Positions 18,101 through 26,129 of a stretch of 64,000 nucleotides of DNA are shown one piece after another; the stretch's first letter is position 1; every line of letters begins with the position of its first letter. Position numbers and translations under genes: made by a program. Origin of the DNA: Streptomyces phaeolivaceus (GTDB lineage: Bacteria; Actinomycetota; Actinomycetes; Streptomycetales; Streptomycetaceae). The notes under the pieces were generated by a model, which saw only the letters and a list, made by a program, of their open reading frames with translations, did not search any database and was not told the origin of the DNA. The DNA is taken from positions 3,162,001 to 3,226,000 of the forward strand of contig NZ_CP045096.1 of assembly GCF_009184865.1 (NCBI RefSeq). Reading direction: 5' to 3'.

Positions 18101-18244
18101 ACCGAGCGCAACGCCGACAGCGTGCTGCGGTCGCTGCTGCACGAGCACTGTGTGCGGGCGCTGCCCGTCGCCCCCGATCACGAACGCGCCACCGGCCGGC
18201 TCGCCCGGGCCTGTGCCCTGCGACACCGGGAGCGGCAGCCGTGA
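15194..18244 (+). CDS. Full-length class I lanthipeptide dehydratase (LanB)
   Basis: 1016 residues, GTG start. The N-terminal two thirds match the glutamyl-tRNA-dependent dehydratase domain: RASTASRPIPVPDFDL, then RIRRAVRSVAAYLLRWNHRPTPFGVFAGV, the R-rich TPFG signature of LanB proteins. The C-terminal 280 residues (TVLYARLFAHPQRYDEIL, PLWWFRRHRDTIRPASDQHLDLYLRL) form the SpaB_C elimination domain. Such enzymes glutamylate Ser/Thr and eliminate glutamate to give dehydroamino acids. Its stop overlaps the lanC GTG start, so they are coupled. A separate SpaB_C-like protein is also encoded at 19449. Confidence 0.93.
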   Translation: MAHGIPLTYQWQPGMLLRASTASRPIPVPDFDLHGDDATIRSRQWLEEVWRAPVPTALSAASPVLCQRVAEILNGTVTDGRRIRRAVRSVAAYLLRWNHRPTPFGVFAGVAPAEPAQAAHILWGEGYRTVLRPDSDWLTDVITRLESHPALLARLTVVANNTGRSRGNRHVVDGMPADAHTSGYAPIELSVRLTRPVAAVLEAARTPIPYELLVHRLSGQFPTARPEQLAGLIADLLNKHILISSLWPPMTSVDTLAHICDELEKADATGIPDSAELASQLASIRGGLKHPDTVAPWTLSDPLTQSMQHVIATGRVPLLVDAALDCTTHIPEALLAEAAEAAQVMHQLSPHPYGYPQWRDYHQRFLDRYGSEAIVSVLDLIADSGLGLPAGFLGSERARPPYEMTDRDEKILRLLQEAMLDGRRELLLTRATIADLTAGHTEPLLPMPRAEIAVEIHAPSLEAVQGGDYRLLVTGAPRPGSSMLGRFAHLLPPSAQSALTDSYATAGPGAIAAQLSFTPRRRRNENITRTMQVLPFTIPLGQHHEPGPGVIPLDDLAVTADTRRFYLVRRSTGQHVEPRVTHALEASVHTPPLARFLAEITTARSAAYRAFTFGVAATLPYLPRVRYKRTILAPARWLLSAEELPGRSAPMADWDKALARWRERLCVPDHLALVEDGQQLPLDFDQRIHRALLRAGVDRNRVVELRESTTARDWAWIGRPHELLIPLANSTPADAPRLPEAAAAATGTPSQPTVLYARLFAHPQRYDEILTGHLPTLLDQFDTMPLWWFRRHRDTIRPASDQHLDLYLRLPDPAAFGAAAQQVTGWADALGSQRLASHLELTTYPPKSGPYGHGSALDAAHLVFAADSAAGVAQIRAAADDAAIGQALTAASMFDLTVRFTGDADQASDWLIRALPQEHGPLARERVTLALALADPEHAVLQALPGGPDVIAAWGQRAAALTAYRQQLSTERNADSVLRSLLHEHCVRALPVAPDHERATGRLARACALRHRERQP

Positions 18245-19467
18245 CCACCGCAACAACCAGCCCAGCCGTGCTGGCGGAGACCTTCGCCCGCCACCTGGCC
18301 ACCCCGGTCCCGCCGCCCGAAGACCAGCCCTGGGCGGCGCAGGACCTAGCCGCCGGCGCTGCGGGATCCGCGCTCCTGCACATCGAGCGCGCCCGTACCG
18401 GGGACGGCACCTGGCAGCAGGCACACCCCTGGATCAAGACCGCCGTCGCCACCCCCGTCAGCGCCGCCGACACCAGCGGCCTGTACCTGGGGGCGCCTGC
18501 GGCGGCGTTCATGCTCGAATGCGCCGTCACCGCCGAGGCACCCCGGTATCAGGACGCGCTGGCAGCCCTGGACCACCATGTGGCTCAACTCGCCCACCGC
18601 AGATGCGACGCAGCGCAAACTCGCATCCGCCAAGGCCGTCCAGCCGGCTTCCACGAGTACGACATCTTCTACGGGCTCACCGGCATCGGCGCCTACCTGC
18701 TGCGCCGGTCCCCGTCCGGCACCGCGATGGCACGCGTCCTGGCCTACCTCGTACAGCTCACCCGCCCCATCCGCCACGGCGACCAGGGGATGCTGCCCGG
18801 CTGGTGGGTCGATCACCAGCCCGACCTCACCCCGTCCACCGTCCCCGCCGGCCACGCCAACTTCGGAGCCGCCCACGGCATCACCGGCCCGCTGCTGCTC
18901 CTTGCCCGCGCCCTGCGCCAAGACGTGAAGGTCGACAGCCAGGAAGACGCCATCGACACCATCCTTCACTGGCTCGATACGTGGCGGCAGGACGGACCCG
19001 CCGGATTCTGGTGGCCCGAGCACCTCCGCCTCGGTGAACTCCGCACCGGCCGTCCCTCCCAACGCGGCCCGGCACGGCCCAGCTGGTGCTACGGCGCCCC
19101 CGGCATCGCCCGCGCCGGACAGCTCGCCGCCCTCGCCCGCCGCGACCCGGCTCGCCAGCGCCTGTACGAGGACGCCCTGGTCCGCTGCCTGACCGATCCC
19201 GATCAGCTGTCCAAGATCACCGACGCCGGCCTGTGCCACGGCTGGGCGGGCGTCTACCAGACCGCCTTCCGCGCCGCCCACGACGCCGCCACCCCGGCCC
19301 TGCGCGCCACCCTGCCCGACCTGGCCGCCGCCCTGACCCGGCACACCCAACCCGGCCACGACCCCGGCCTCCTGCAAGGCGCCGCGGGCACCGCCCTCGC
19401 CCTGACCACCGCGGCCCACGACGCTGCGCCGACCTCGGGATGGGACACATGCCTACTGATCGACTGA
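18241..19467 (+). CDS. Lanthionine synthetase C family cyclase (LanC)
   Basis: 408 residues, GTG start within GTGA. LanC zinc ligands are visible: Cys283 in SWCYGAPGIARAG, and Cys332-His333 in LCHGWAGVYQT. Two GxxG-type helical repeats of the alpha/alpha toroid (YGLTGIGAYLLRR, HGITGPLLLLARAL) precede them, and LLQGAAGTALAL closes the fold. It should catalyse addition of precursor Cys to dehydroamino acids. Its end overlaps the start of the next gene by about 19 bases. Confidence 0.93.
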   Translation: MTTATTSPAVLAETFARHLATPVPPPEDQPWAAQDLAAGAAGSALLHIERARTGDGTWQQAHPWIKTAVATPVSAADTSGLYLGAPAAAFMLECAVTAEAPRYQDALAALDHHVAQLAHRRCDAAQTRIRQGRPAGFHEYDIFYGLTGIGAYLLRRSPSGTAMARVLAYLVQLTRPIRHGDQGMLPGWWVDHQPDLTPSTVPAGHANFGAAHGITGPLLLLARALRQDVKVDSQEDAIDTILHWLDTWRQDGPAGFWWPEHLRLGELRTGRPSQRGPARPSWCYGAPGIARAGQLAALARRDPARQRLYEDALVRCLTDPDQLSKITDAGLCHGWAGVYQTAFRAAHDAATPALRATLPDLAAALTRHTQPGHDPGLLQGAAGTALALTTAAHDAAPTSGWDTCLLID

Positions 19468-20450
19468 ACCAACCCTCCCTCCTGGAAGCGACTCTGCACG
19501 CCGTGCTGGACGTCCTGGCCGGCACCGACACGGACACCGCCGCAGCCCGCGCCGGACTCGAGCCCGCCGACCTGGACGCCGCCGTCGCCGTCTATCAGCA
19601 GGCCGGGCAACAGGCCCTCGCCCAGCAGTCAGGGCCCCTGGCATGGCGTCAGCTGTTCATCCGGTTCACCGACTGGGGCAAGGCCGAGCAGACCGCCGCC
19701 GAGTACATCGCCCCCGTCCTTGATCTGGCCCAGCAGGACGCTCTGATCAACGGGTGGTGGTTCATCCGTAAGCACCCGTGCTGGCGGATGCGGCTGCTCC
19801 CGGCCGTCGGGACACAGCTCCCCCCGGCACTGGCCGACACGCTCGACGAACTCACGGCTGCTGGGCGAGTCCACCGCTGGTGGCCCGGCATCTACGAGCC
19901 CGAAACCGCAGCGTTCGGCGGCGACACCAGCATGACCATCGCCCACACCCTGTTCCACGCCGACAGCCACGCCATCCTCACCACAACTCATGGCGAGCTG
20001 GGCCGCCGAGAGTTGTCACTGCTGCTGTGCGCCACCCTGATGCGCGCCGCCGGACTGGAGTGGTACGAGCAAGGAGACGTCTGGCATCGCGTCACCCGGG
20101 AACGGCCCCTCCTCTCAGACGTACCGGCCGCCAAAGTCCACGCCATGGCCGACAGCCTCCGACAGCTGCTCATCGCCGATACCAGCGCTTCTGGCCCCAT
20201 GCTCCACTCGGACCGCACTCTCAAGCCCGCCACCGACTGGGTGAGTGCGTTTCGGCAGGCCGGAGGAGACCTCGGCACAGCCGCCCGGGACGGAGCCCTC
20301 GACCGCGGCCTGCGCGAGGTCATCTCCTACCACGTGATCTTCCACTGGAACCGGATCGGCCTGTCCGCCCGCACCCAGAGCGTTCTCGCTCACGCGGCAC
20401 GTACCGCGATCCTGCATCCCGCTGACCCCACGGAAAGGCCGATGCTGTGA
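19449..20450 (+). CDS. Thiopeptide-type bacteriocin biosynthesis protein (SpaB_C-like)
   Basis: 333 residues. The start is either ATG 19449 (MPTDRLNQ, chosen) or ATG 19440. The family's landmarks are WRQLFIRFTDWGKAEQTAAEYIAPVL and WWFIRKHPCWRMRLLP, with a later YEPETAAFGGDTSMTIAHTLFHADS. The C-terminus keeps YHVIFHWNRIGLS. These stand-alone SpaB_C domains perform elimination or adduct formation in split LanB systems. Here a full LanB is also present, so this protein may modify the peptide N-terminus or assist elimination. Its stop overlaps the next GTG. Confidence 0.88.
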   Translation: MPTDRLNQPSLLEATLHAVLDVLAGTDTDTAAARAGLEPADLDAAVAVYQQAGQQALAQQSGPLAWRQLFIRFTDWGKAEQTAAEYIAPVLDLAQQDALINGWWFIRKHPCWRMRLLPAVGTQLPPALADTLDELTAAGRVHRWWPGIYEPETAAFGGDTSMTIAHTLFHADSHAILTTTHGELGRRELSLLLCATLMRAAGLEWYEQGDVWHRVTRERPLLSDVPAAKVHAMADSLRQLLIADTSASGPMLHSDRTLKPATDWVSAFRQAGGDLGTAARDGALDRGLREVISYHVIFHWNRIGLSARTQSVLAHAARTAILHPADPTERPML

Positions 20451-21583
20451 CCCCGCCACCACACCATTCACAGGCAAGGATCCGTCGGCTCTCCAGGCGC
20501 TTCCCCCTGGTCAGCCGGTCCCACCTCGTCTACCCCAGCTTCGCCGCACGGATCGACGAAGTCCGCACCTGCGGGGAGAAGTCGGCGCAGGACGGACCCC
20601 TCGTTGACCGGATCAACCTCGCATGCGCCACCTGGAACCTGTCCGCACTGATCGCCTCCGACTGCGGGCTGACCAACCTGGCGACAGACCTCTGCCTGCG
20701 TCAGCTCCGTCTCTTCCAGGCAGCATGGCCCGTCACCGAGGACACCGCCATCGCCAGCCTCCAGCCCATCGTCAACCTCGTACGACTGACCGCCCGAACG
20801 GGCGACCCGCAGGCGGCCTATCAGCAGCTCATGAACGTGCACCGCGCCGCGCATGACGGCGGCACCGTGACCGTCCACGGGCAGACCATCGACCTGACCG
20901 GCTTCACCACCGAAGCCACCTTGGACCACATCCGGCCCTGGCTCCACGACCTCCTGCTCGACGACGGAACCCGGCTCCTGGTCGCCGCCGGCCACTGGCG
21001 TCAAGCGGCAGAGCACGCGACCGCCTACGACAAGGAACCCGAGCGGCTGTACGGCAGCAGGCAAGCACACGTCGTGGCGAGCCTGCATACGGACGCCCAG
21101 GACATGACCAACTTTCTGATCGACAAGGCCACCATCACCGAACCGTGGGAGGAAGCCGTCGCGCAGATCCTCCGCCACTACGCCGACCGCCTTGCGTGCC
21201 GCGCCACAGCAAAGGGGTTCGCCGCTACGGCACTCGCCGTGCGGGATGCGCTGGAACCGGCCCCGCCGCATCTACGCATGTTCCGGGTGCGGCTGGCTCT
21301 GGCGGCGATCGACCTGGTACCGGAAGGCTGCGAAATCCTCGCACGTCCCCTGTACGACGCGATCGTCAGCGACACCACACAGGCGTGCGACGCGTACGCG
21401 GCACGCGAAATCCTCCGCCACCCCGCCCCACCGGCCGAACAGCGGTCACGCCACGAACTGGAGGCGATCGTCCACGACAGCGGCCTCGGCCGGGGCACGC
21501 TGCCGGAACCGGTGCTGTCCACGATGATGCGGGCTGTCAGCACGGCTGGGGCGAACCTCGCCCAGTGCCTCACTCAGGATTGA
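20447..21583 (+). CDS. Helical protein of the FxLD cluster, function unknown
   Basis: 378 residues from a GTG overlapping the previous stop, the last gene of the coupled set. It is alpha-helical throughout: RINLACATWNLSALIASDCGLTNLATDLCLRQLRLF, then a GDPQAAYQQLMNVHRAAHDGG repeat-like turn and ATAKGFAATALAVRDALEP. This resembles TPR-type scaffolds that in streptomycetes carry regulatory roles. There is no HTH, signal peptide or membrane helix. Its position suggests a pathway-specific accessory protein; no catalytic motif is visible. Confidence 0.65.
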   Translation: MTPPPHHSQARIRRLSRRFPLVSRSHLVYPSFAARIDEVRTCGEKSAQDGPLVDRINLACATWNLSALIASDCGLTNLATDLCLRQLRLFQAAWPVTEDTAIASLQPIVNLVRLTARTGDPQAAYQQLMNVHRAAHDGGTVTVHGQTIDLTGFTTEATLDHIRPWLHDLLLDDGTRLLVAAGHWRQAAEHATAYDKEPERLYGSRQAHVVASLHTDAQDMTNFLIDKATITEPWEEAVAQILRHYADRLACRATAKGFAATALAVRDALEPAPPHLRMFRVRLALAAIDLVPEGCEILARPLYDAIVSDTTQACDAYAAREILRHPAPPAEQRSRHELEAIVHDSGLGRGTLPEPVLSTMMRAVSTAGANLAQCLTQD

Positions 21584-22012
21584 AGAGGAATTTCAGCCCG
21601 GGTGACCAGCATCACCGATCAGGCAGAACAACGTTATTTTCCGTTCTGGGAGCCAACCTCCTTGTGCACCATGTATTTTTCACAGGCTTCTGACCTGAGA
21701 GCATCGATTATTTCCCTGGTTTACCTGTAAAATCAACGAAGGCCGGAAACGGTCACCCGGGCGTCGCGGACATGACGCGAGACGACAAGTCTGCGCCCCC
21801 GGAGGACATCGTGCCCGCCCCGTTTCTCGCCGTAGCCGGCATGGCGGCCTATCTAGGCCGCGCCTGGACCAATGCGGTCACCAGCTGCGCAGGCGCGCCA
21901 TCCTTCAGGCGCGCTGACGCCTCAAGTCCCGCAGCTGCGAAGGTCATCGCCGCCGACCTGCTTGGTAATACGGGGCCCCGCGGACGTAATCGCCCAGCAG
22001 AAACCCGATTCC
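21584..22012. other. Non-coding or decayed interval downstream of the FxLD cluster
   Basis: The first 150 bases are unusually AT-rich for this window (gttattttccgttctgg, caccatgtatttttcacagg, tatttccctggtttacctg). They hold no gene. The right copy of the flanking repeat follows at 21743-21815. A frame opening at ATG 21772 exists but shows no recognisable protein and is overlapped by the small membrane-protein gene. Confidence 0.45.
21743..21815. repeat. Right copy of the diverged direct repeat flanking the FxLD cluster
   Basis: gccggaaacggtcacccggg and the following gcgtcgcgga, tgacgcg, aagtctgcg and cccggagg correspond block by block to 13104-13178. It ends in a GGAGG site and GTG at 21811. 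The two copies lie about 8.6 kb apart in the same orientation. Confidence 0.6.
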
Positions 22013-22207
22013 GTGAGCGTCACTTTCTCTTTGGGTGTTGTGCTGGCCGTCGCGGTGTGGCTGCTGATCCGCAAAGGCGGTCTCAAGGTCGGCCACGCAA
22101 TAGCGGCCGTGCTCCTCGGCTTCTATCTCCGCGACAGCTCGCTCGCTCCGTCCATCAGCCGCGGTGTGCAGAGTGTGGCCGAGATGCTCAGCGGGATCCG
22201 TATATAG
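22013..22207 (+). CDS. Small membrane protein
   Basis: 64 residues from GTG 22013. Two hydrophobic segments flank a basic turn: SVTFSLGVVLAVAVWLLI, RKGGLKVGH, then AIAAVLLGFYLRDSSLAPSI. Such two-helix proteins with an RKGGLK-like loop are common in streptomycete integrative or plasmid regions; that comparison is from general knowledge and not specific. There is no partner gene in the same transcript except possibly the conservon 145 bases downstream. Confidence 0.55.
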   Translation: MSVTFSLGVVLAVAVWLLIRKGGLKVGHAIAAVLLGFYLRDSSLAPSISRGVQSVAEMLSGIRI

Positions 22208-22351
22208 ACCGGGCGTCGGGGCACCCCTGTGGGCCCGGGCCGTACGCCGCCTCCCCCGTCGGCTGCAGTCTGGCGCGCGTGCCCCGGCGGCCACTCCCCC
22301 ATGCCCGGCATTCCCTCCTCCCTGTCAGGACCACGTTCCGCGAGGTCACCC

Positions 22352-23992
22352 ATGTCTGATCTGCCATGCCCGCGACCAGTCGGTCACCGACGTGGCCAGC
22401 GCCGGCGTGCGCGCGGCGCTGAGCCGCTACGCACCGAGAAGGGGCTGCGCCTGCGGTTGAGGCTTCTGGTGCTTGTGCCCTCCTTCTTGGTCACGGCGAT
22501 CGTGTGTATGGCGGTGGCCGTCGGCACGACGGCACGCGTCCATGTGGATGGCTGGATCATCGGAGCGGTGGTGGCAGCCGCTGGCCTGGGCGTGCTGGTC
22601 GGCGCGGACTGGCTGGCCGTGCGCACGGCGGCTGAGCTGCACCGGCAGCGCAGCGAGTACAGCGATTCCGTGCATGGCTGGCTGCGGCACTTCCAGTCCG
22701 GTGTGGACGAAGGCCGCAAGAGCATCAGCGCCGCTGTTGAGCAGCTCAACCGGGGTGAGCGGCCTACTCCTCCCGCCTTCAGCGCGGGACAGGCGGGCTC
22801 TGGCAGCAATCCGTGGAGCGACGCGGAGGTCGCTCTTTACCAGTTGCACGCGGAGGCATGGCGGGCGGTGGTGAACGGGCGGCAGGCGGAGCTGCCGCAA
22901 GCGCTCGTCTATATCGCCGGGGGCATGACCCTGTTGCTCGTGCGCGCGTTGGGCATCGTGACCGAGCTGACCAATCAGGTCCAGGACCCGGACCTGCTGT
23001 ACCGCGTGTACGACGTCAACAATCTGCTCAAGCGGATGCGGCGGTCGGCCGGACGCCTCGCGGTTCTGGGTGGCGTGAAGGCGCGCACGCTGCACCAGCC
23101 GCTCGGGCTGGTGCAGTTGCTGCGTGGCGCATCCGGCGAGATCGAGAAGTACGCCCGGGTTCGCATGCATACGTCCACCCTGGATGTGCAGATACCGGGC
23201 TTCGCCGGACCCGATCTGATCCATCTGCTGGCCGAGTTGGAGGAGAACGCCACCCTCTGCTCGCCGCCGGACAGCAAGGTCGTGGTGCGCACGTCGAGGG
23301 TCACCGCGGGTCTGGCTGTGGAGATCGAGGACCGGGGCATCGGCATGGCCCAGGGCGAACTCGACCGCTACAACCGGATGCTCGCCGATCCCCGGGACAG
23401 GGACCTGGCCGAGCAGCTGGCCCAGCGCCAGACCGGCCTGCTCGTGGTGGCCAAACTCGCCCGCCGGTACGGCATCCACGTGCAGCTGCAGAAGAATCTC
23501 ATGCACGGCACGACAGCACTGGTGGTGGTGCCGGACAAGCTCCTGCTCTGGGCGGGCGAGTCGGCGCCCGTATCCCATGCTGAGCCTGCCGCAGACGTTG
23601 CCGCGGTACCGGGCCCGTCGGCGCTGTCCGCGGGACGCCCCGGCCCCCGGCCGGCCGGCGGGCCGAGGCCCAGTCCCCCGGCCCCGGTAGGGACGGCGTC
23701 ATTGCCCTCCCGTAACGCCCGGCGCGCCCCGGCTCAGCAACCCGCCGCTTCGGCAACGACCAGGGCAACGCCTTCCCGGGGAGCAGCACCTGGCTCTCGC
23801 CCCCGGTTGCCGCAGCGGACGCCACAGGCAACGGTCCATGAGCGTGCGGCCCCTGCGGAGCCTGAGGCCACTCCCGTCCCGCTCGCGCCGCCGGATCCAT
23901 CCTTCGTCAGCAAGTTCGCCCAGGGCGTGCATCGCGCGGAACAAGCCGCGGCAGGCCGCGAGGCACGACCGCCCGAGGCGAGCGCGGGCTGA
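22352..23992 (+). CDS. cvnA: Conservon sensor-kinase-like ATP-binding protein (CvnA type)
   Basis: 546 residues, ATG 22352 behind GAGG. Two transmembrane helices lie near residues 32-85 (LLVLVPSFLVTAIVCMAVAVG and IIGAVVAAAGLGVLVGADWLAV). A cytoplasmic helical region and a GHKL ATPase domain follow: N box LLAELEENATLCSPPDSKV, G1 box EDRGIGM and QTGLLVVAKLARRYGI. No phospho-acceptor H box is obvious, as usual for conservon CvnA proteins. The last 150 residues are a Pro/Ala-rich tail ending near the next gene. It heads the cvnA-B-C-D set, which controls antibiotic production or development in other streptomycetes. Confidence 0.9.
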   Translation: MSDLPCPRPVGHRRGQRRRARGAEPLRTEKGLRLRLRLLVLVPSFLVTAIVCMAVAVGTTARVHVDGWIIGAVVAAAGLGVLVGADWLAVRTAAELHRQRSEYSDSVHGWLRHFQSGVDEGRKSISAAVEQLNRGERPTPPAFSAGQAGSGSNPWSDAEVALYQLHAEAWRAVVNGRQAELPQALVYIAGGMTLLLVRALGIVTELTNQVQDPDLLYRVYDVNNLLKRMRRSAGRLAVLGGVKARTLHQPLGLVQLLRGASGEIEKYARVRMHTSTLDVQIPGFAGPDLIHLLAELEENATLCSPPDSKVVVRTSRVTAGLAVEIEDRGIGMAQGELDRYNRMLADPRDRDLAEQLAQRQTGLLVVAKLARRYGIHVQLQKNLMHGTTALVVVPDKLLLWAGESAPVSHAEPAADVAAVPGPSALSAGRPGPRPAGGPRPSPPAPVGTASLPSRNARRAPAQQPAASATTRATPSRGAAPGSRPRLPQRTPQATVHERAAPAEPEATPVPLAPPDPSFVSKFAQGVHRAEQAAAGREARPPEASAG

Positions 23993-24080
23993 CCCCCGCA
24001 GCGCGCCCCACCCATCTTTCGTGCCGGGTTTCGCGCCTGAGCACCAGTCCGTACGACGTACGGAGATACGGAGAATTGCG

Positions 24081-24563
24081 ATGACGATGACCACCGACTC
24101 CACGGCAGCCCAGCCGGACCGGGTTGTGGACGAGCTCCTCAACGACCTCGCCAAGGTGCCCGACGTGACGGGCGTCTTGCTCGGCTCGCAGGACGGCCTG
24201 CGGCTGGCTTATGCGGGACCGGGTATGGACGGCCAGATGGTTGACCGCCTGGCCGCGGTGATCAACGGCCTGTACTCGATCGCTCACGGAGTCGACGACG
24301 GCGAGGGCCGTGTCGAACAGGTCCTGATCAGGAAGACCAACTTCCTGCTGTTCATCATGAGCGCCGGGAGCCCGCCGGCCGCGGTGGCCCTGAACGCGGG
24401 CCGCGACCCGGACAAGGTCGAAAGCGTCCTGGGGGTGCTGACCAACACCCGGGCGGACGAGGGAACCGTCGGTTTCGCGATGGCCAACATGATCAAGCGG
24501 ATGGGCGAGCTGCTGGCCACACCAGCGCGCGCGGGCGGGGCCCCTTCCGGTGACGGCCAGTGA
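24081..24563 (+). CDS. cvnB: Conservon roadblock/LC7 protein (CvnB type)
   Basis: 160 residues, ATG 24081 after GGAGAATT. It is a roadblock fold: LDELLNDL-like start, VPDVTGVLLGSQDGLRLAYAG, then AAVINGLYSIAHGVDDG and VEQVLIRKTNFLLFIMSAG. Roadblock proteins regulate small GTPases; in conservons CvnB is thought to modulate CvnD. It is located between cvnA and cvnC in the canonical order. Confidence 0.92.
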   Translation: MTMTTDSTAAQPDRVVDELLNDLAKVPDVTGVLLGSQDGLRLAYAGPGMDGQMVDRLAAVINGLYSIAHGVDDGEGRVEQVLIRKTNFLLFIMSAGSPPAAVALNAGRDPDKVESVLGVLTNTRADEGTVGFAMANMIKRMGELLATPARAGGAPSGDGQ

Positions 24564-24930
24564 GATGGCGTCCGCAAGCAGCCCGGCCTGGACCGTCGAG
24601 GACACCGAGGCCCCCAGCCTCTACGTCCTGACCGGCGGCCAGACCAGGCCCACACACGACCTACAGATCGAGACGCTGCTGTGGGCCGAGGGAGAACCGC
24701 CCTCCGGCCAGCCGCCGGAAGCCGACCAGGCCATGGCGTTGTGCCGGGAGCAGCCCCTGGCCGTCGCTGAGATCAGCGCCCTGATCGGGTTGCCCTTCCA
24801 GATCACCAGGATCCTCATGTCCCGGCTGATCGACATCGGTGCACTCAGCGCCGTGACCACCCCGCACTCCGCCGACCTTCCCGACGTCGCTCTCCTGAAG
24901 GCCCTTCGCAATGGACTCCTCAAGCTCTGA
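24550..24930 (+). CDS. cvnC: Conservon DUF742 protein (CvnC type)
   Basis: 126 residues from GTG 24550; ATG 24565, one base after the previous stop, is an equally plausible start. DUF742 features: APSLYVLTGGQTRPTHDLQIETLLWA, then REQPLAVAEISALIGLPFQITRILMSRLIDIGALSA, a winged-helix-like core. The usual PLVRPY motif is replaced by PSLYVL. The end overlaps the GTPase start by 20 bases, a standard conservon arrangement. Confidence 0.9.
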   Translation: MTASEMASASSPAWTVEDTEAPSLYVLTGGQTRPTHDLQIETLLWAEGEPPSGQPPEADQAMALCREQPLAVAEISALIGLPFQITRILMSRLIDIGALSAVTTPHSADLPDVALLKALRNGLLKL

Positions 24931-25540
24931 CCCCCGGCCGGCACGCCGGTTCGGCCGCGCGAAGCCCACCCCCGTCAAGATCGTCGTCTCCGGCGGGTTC
25001 GGGGTCGGCAAAACCACGTTTGTGAGCGCCGTCTCCGAAATCACCCCGCTACGCACCGAGGCCGTGATCACCAGGGTCTCCGAGGGCGTGGACGACCTCA
25101 GCCTGCTGGTCGACAAGACGGCGACCACCGTCGGCATGGACTTCGGCCGGATCACCTTCCCTCAGCTGAACGCGGTCGTGATGCTGTTCGGCACCCCGGG
25201 GCAGACCCGGTTCTGGTTCATGTGGGACGAGCTCACGCGAGGAGCCCTCGCCGCGGTGGTCCTCGTCGACACCCGCCGCCTCGACGAAAGCTTTCCCGCG
25301 GTCGACTACTTCGAGCGGCTCGGCCTGCCCTTCCTGGTCGCTGTGAACGTGTTCGACGACGCCAGCCACTACGACCCCGACGAAGTCGCCTCCGCCCTGG
25401 CGCTGCCGTCCACGGTTCCGGTCGTGCTGTGCGATGCCCGTCTGAGCACGGACGCGACCGGCGTACTCGCCCGTCTCATCGACCACGTGCTCACCCACTC
25501 GTATTCTCCTGCCGCCGTTCTCCAGGGAGCACAGCTGTGA
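24911..25540 (+). CDS. cvnD: Conservon Ras-like GTPase (CvnD type)
   Basis: 209 residues. Walker A is VVSGGFGVGKTTFVSAVSE, and the switch II region is VVMLFGTPGQTRFWFMWDEL, in which conservon GTPases have GTPGQ. The N/TKxD base-recognition motif appears as VNVFDD, a variant typical of this family. Its N-terminus (MDSSSSDPRPARRFGRAKPT) is a short basic extension. It is a molecular switch that receives signals from CvnA-C. Its stop overlaps the next GTG start. Confidence 0.93.
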   Translation: MDSSSSDPRPARRFGRAKPTPVKIVVSGGFGVGKTTFVSAVSEITPLRTEAVITRVSEGVDDLSLLVDKTATTVGMDFGRITFPQLNAVVMLFGTPGQTRFWFMWDELTRGALAAVVLVDTRRLDESFPAVDYFERLGLPFLVAVNVFDDASHYDPDEVASALALPSTVPVVLCDARLSTDATGVLARLIDHVLTHSYSPAAVLQGAQL

Positions 25541-26073
25541 ACCCCCACGCTCCGTCCGATCTCCTGTCCACCACCAGGCACGACACCGACTGGCAGAGCC
25601 ACCTGCCCGAGGTCTTCGACCCCATGGCTCCGCCCGTGGAGGCGTTCGACGCCTTCGCCCGGCAGGTCGCCGACGTGCTCGGCACTCCCTACGCCATGCT
25701 CAACTGGGTCGGCGACGAACAGTACTTCCTCGGTCTCGCCAATCCCGCCGACAGCGAACTGCCCGTGCTGGGCCGCACCCTGCCGCTGACCCACGGCTTC
25801 TGCCCGCACGTCGTCCAGCGCCGGGGCTCGCTGGTTCTGACCGACGTCCTCGATTTCGATGCCTTCGCCGGCAACCCGGTCGTCGACGAACTCGGGGTCC
25901 GCATGTACGCAGGAGCCCCCCTCATCGACAAGCGTACGAACCACGTCTGGGGCACCGTCTGCGGGATCGACATCGAGCCGCGCGCTCGCTCGCAAGGCCG
26001 CCCGGTGTGGACGCGCATCGACCACATGCGCGACCTGCTCATGACCGAGCTCTACCTCCGTACCAGCCCGTAG
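25537..26073 (+). CDS. GAF-domain protein linked to the conservon
   Basis: 178 residues from a GTG overlapping the cvnD stop. The GAF fold is indicated by FDAFARQVADVLGTPYAMLNWVGDEQYFLGL, the TLPLTHGFCPHVVQRRGSLVLTDVLD core, then NPVVDELGVRMYAGAPLIDKRTNHVWGTVCGID. The HGFC segment puts a Cys and a His in the usual ligand pocket. It probably senses a small molecule or a redox signal for the conservon; the ligand is unknown. Some conservons carry a fifth gene (cvnE, often a P450), and here a GAF protein takes that place. Confidence 0.85.
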   Translation: MNPHAPSDLLSTTRHDTDWQSHLPEVFDPMAPPVEAFDAFARQVADVLGTPYAMLNWVGDEQYFLGLANPADSELPVLGRTLPLTHGFCPHVVQRRGSLVLTDVLDFDAFAGNPVVDELGVRMYAGAPLIDKRTNHVWGTVCGIDIEPRARSQGRPVWTRIDHMRDLLMTELYLRTSP

Positions 26074-26129
26074 CAGGACCCGCGCCCAGCAGCACCGTTC
26101 GCGACCACCACCCCAAGGGGGAGACCACG

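Noticed and set aside
21772..22359. A 195-residue frame starting at ATG 21772
   Set aside because: It is Arg/Pro-rich shadow sequence over the small membrane-protein gene and the conservon leader, with no recognisable fold.
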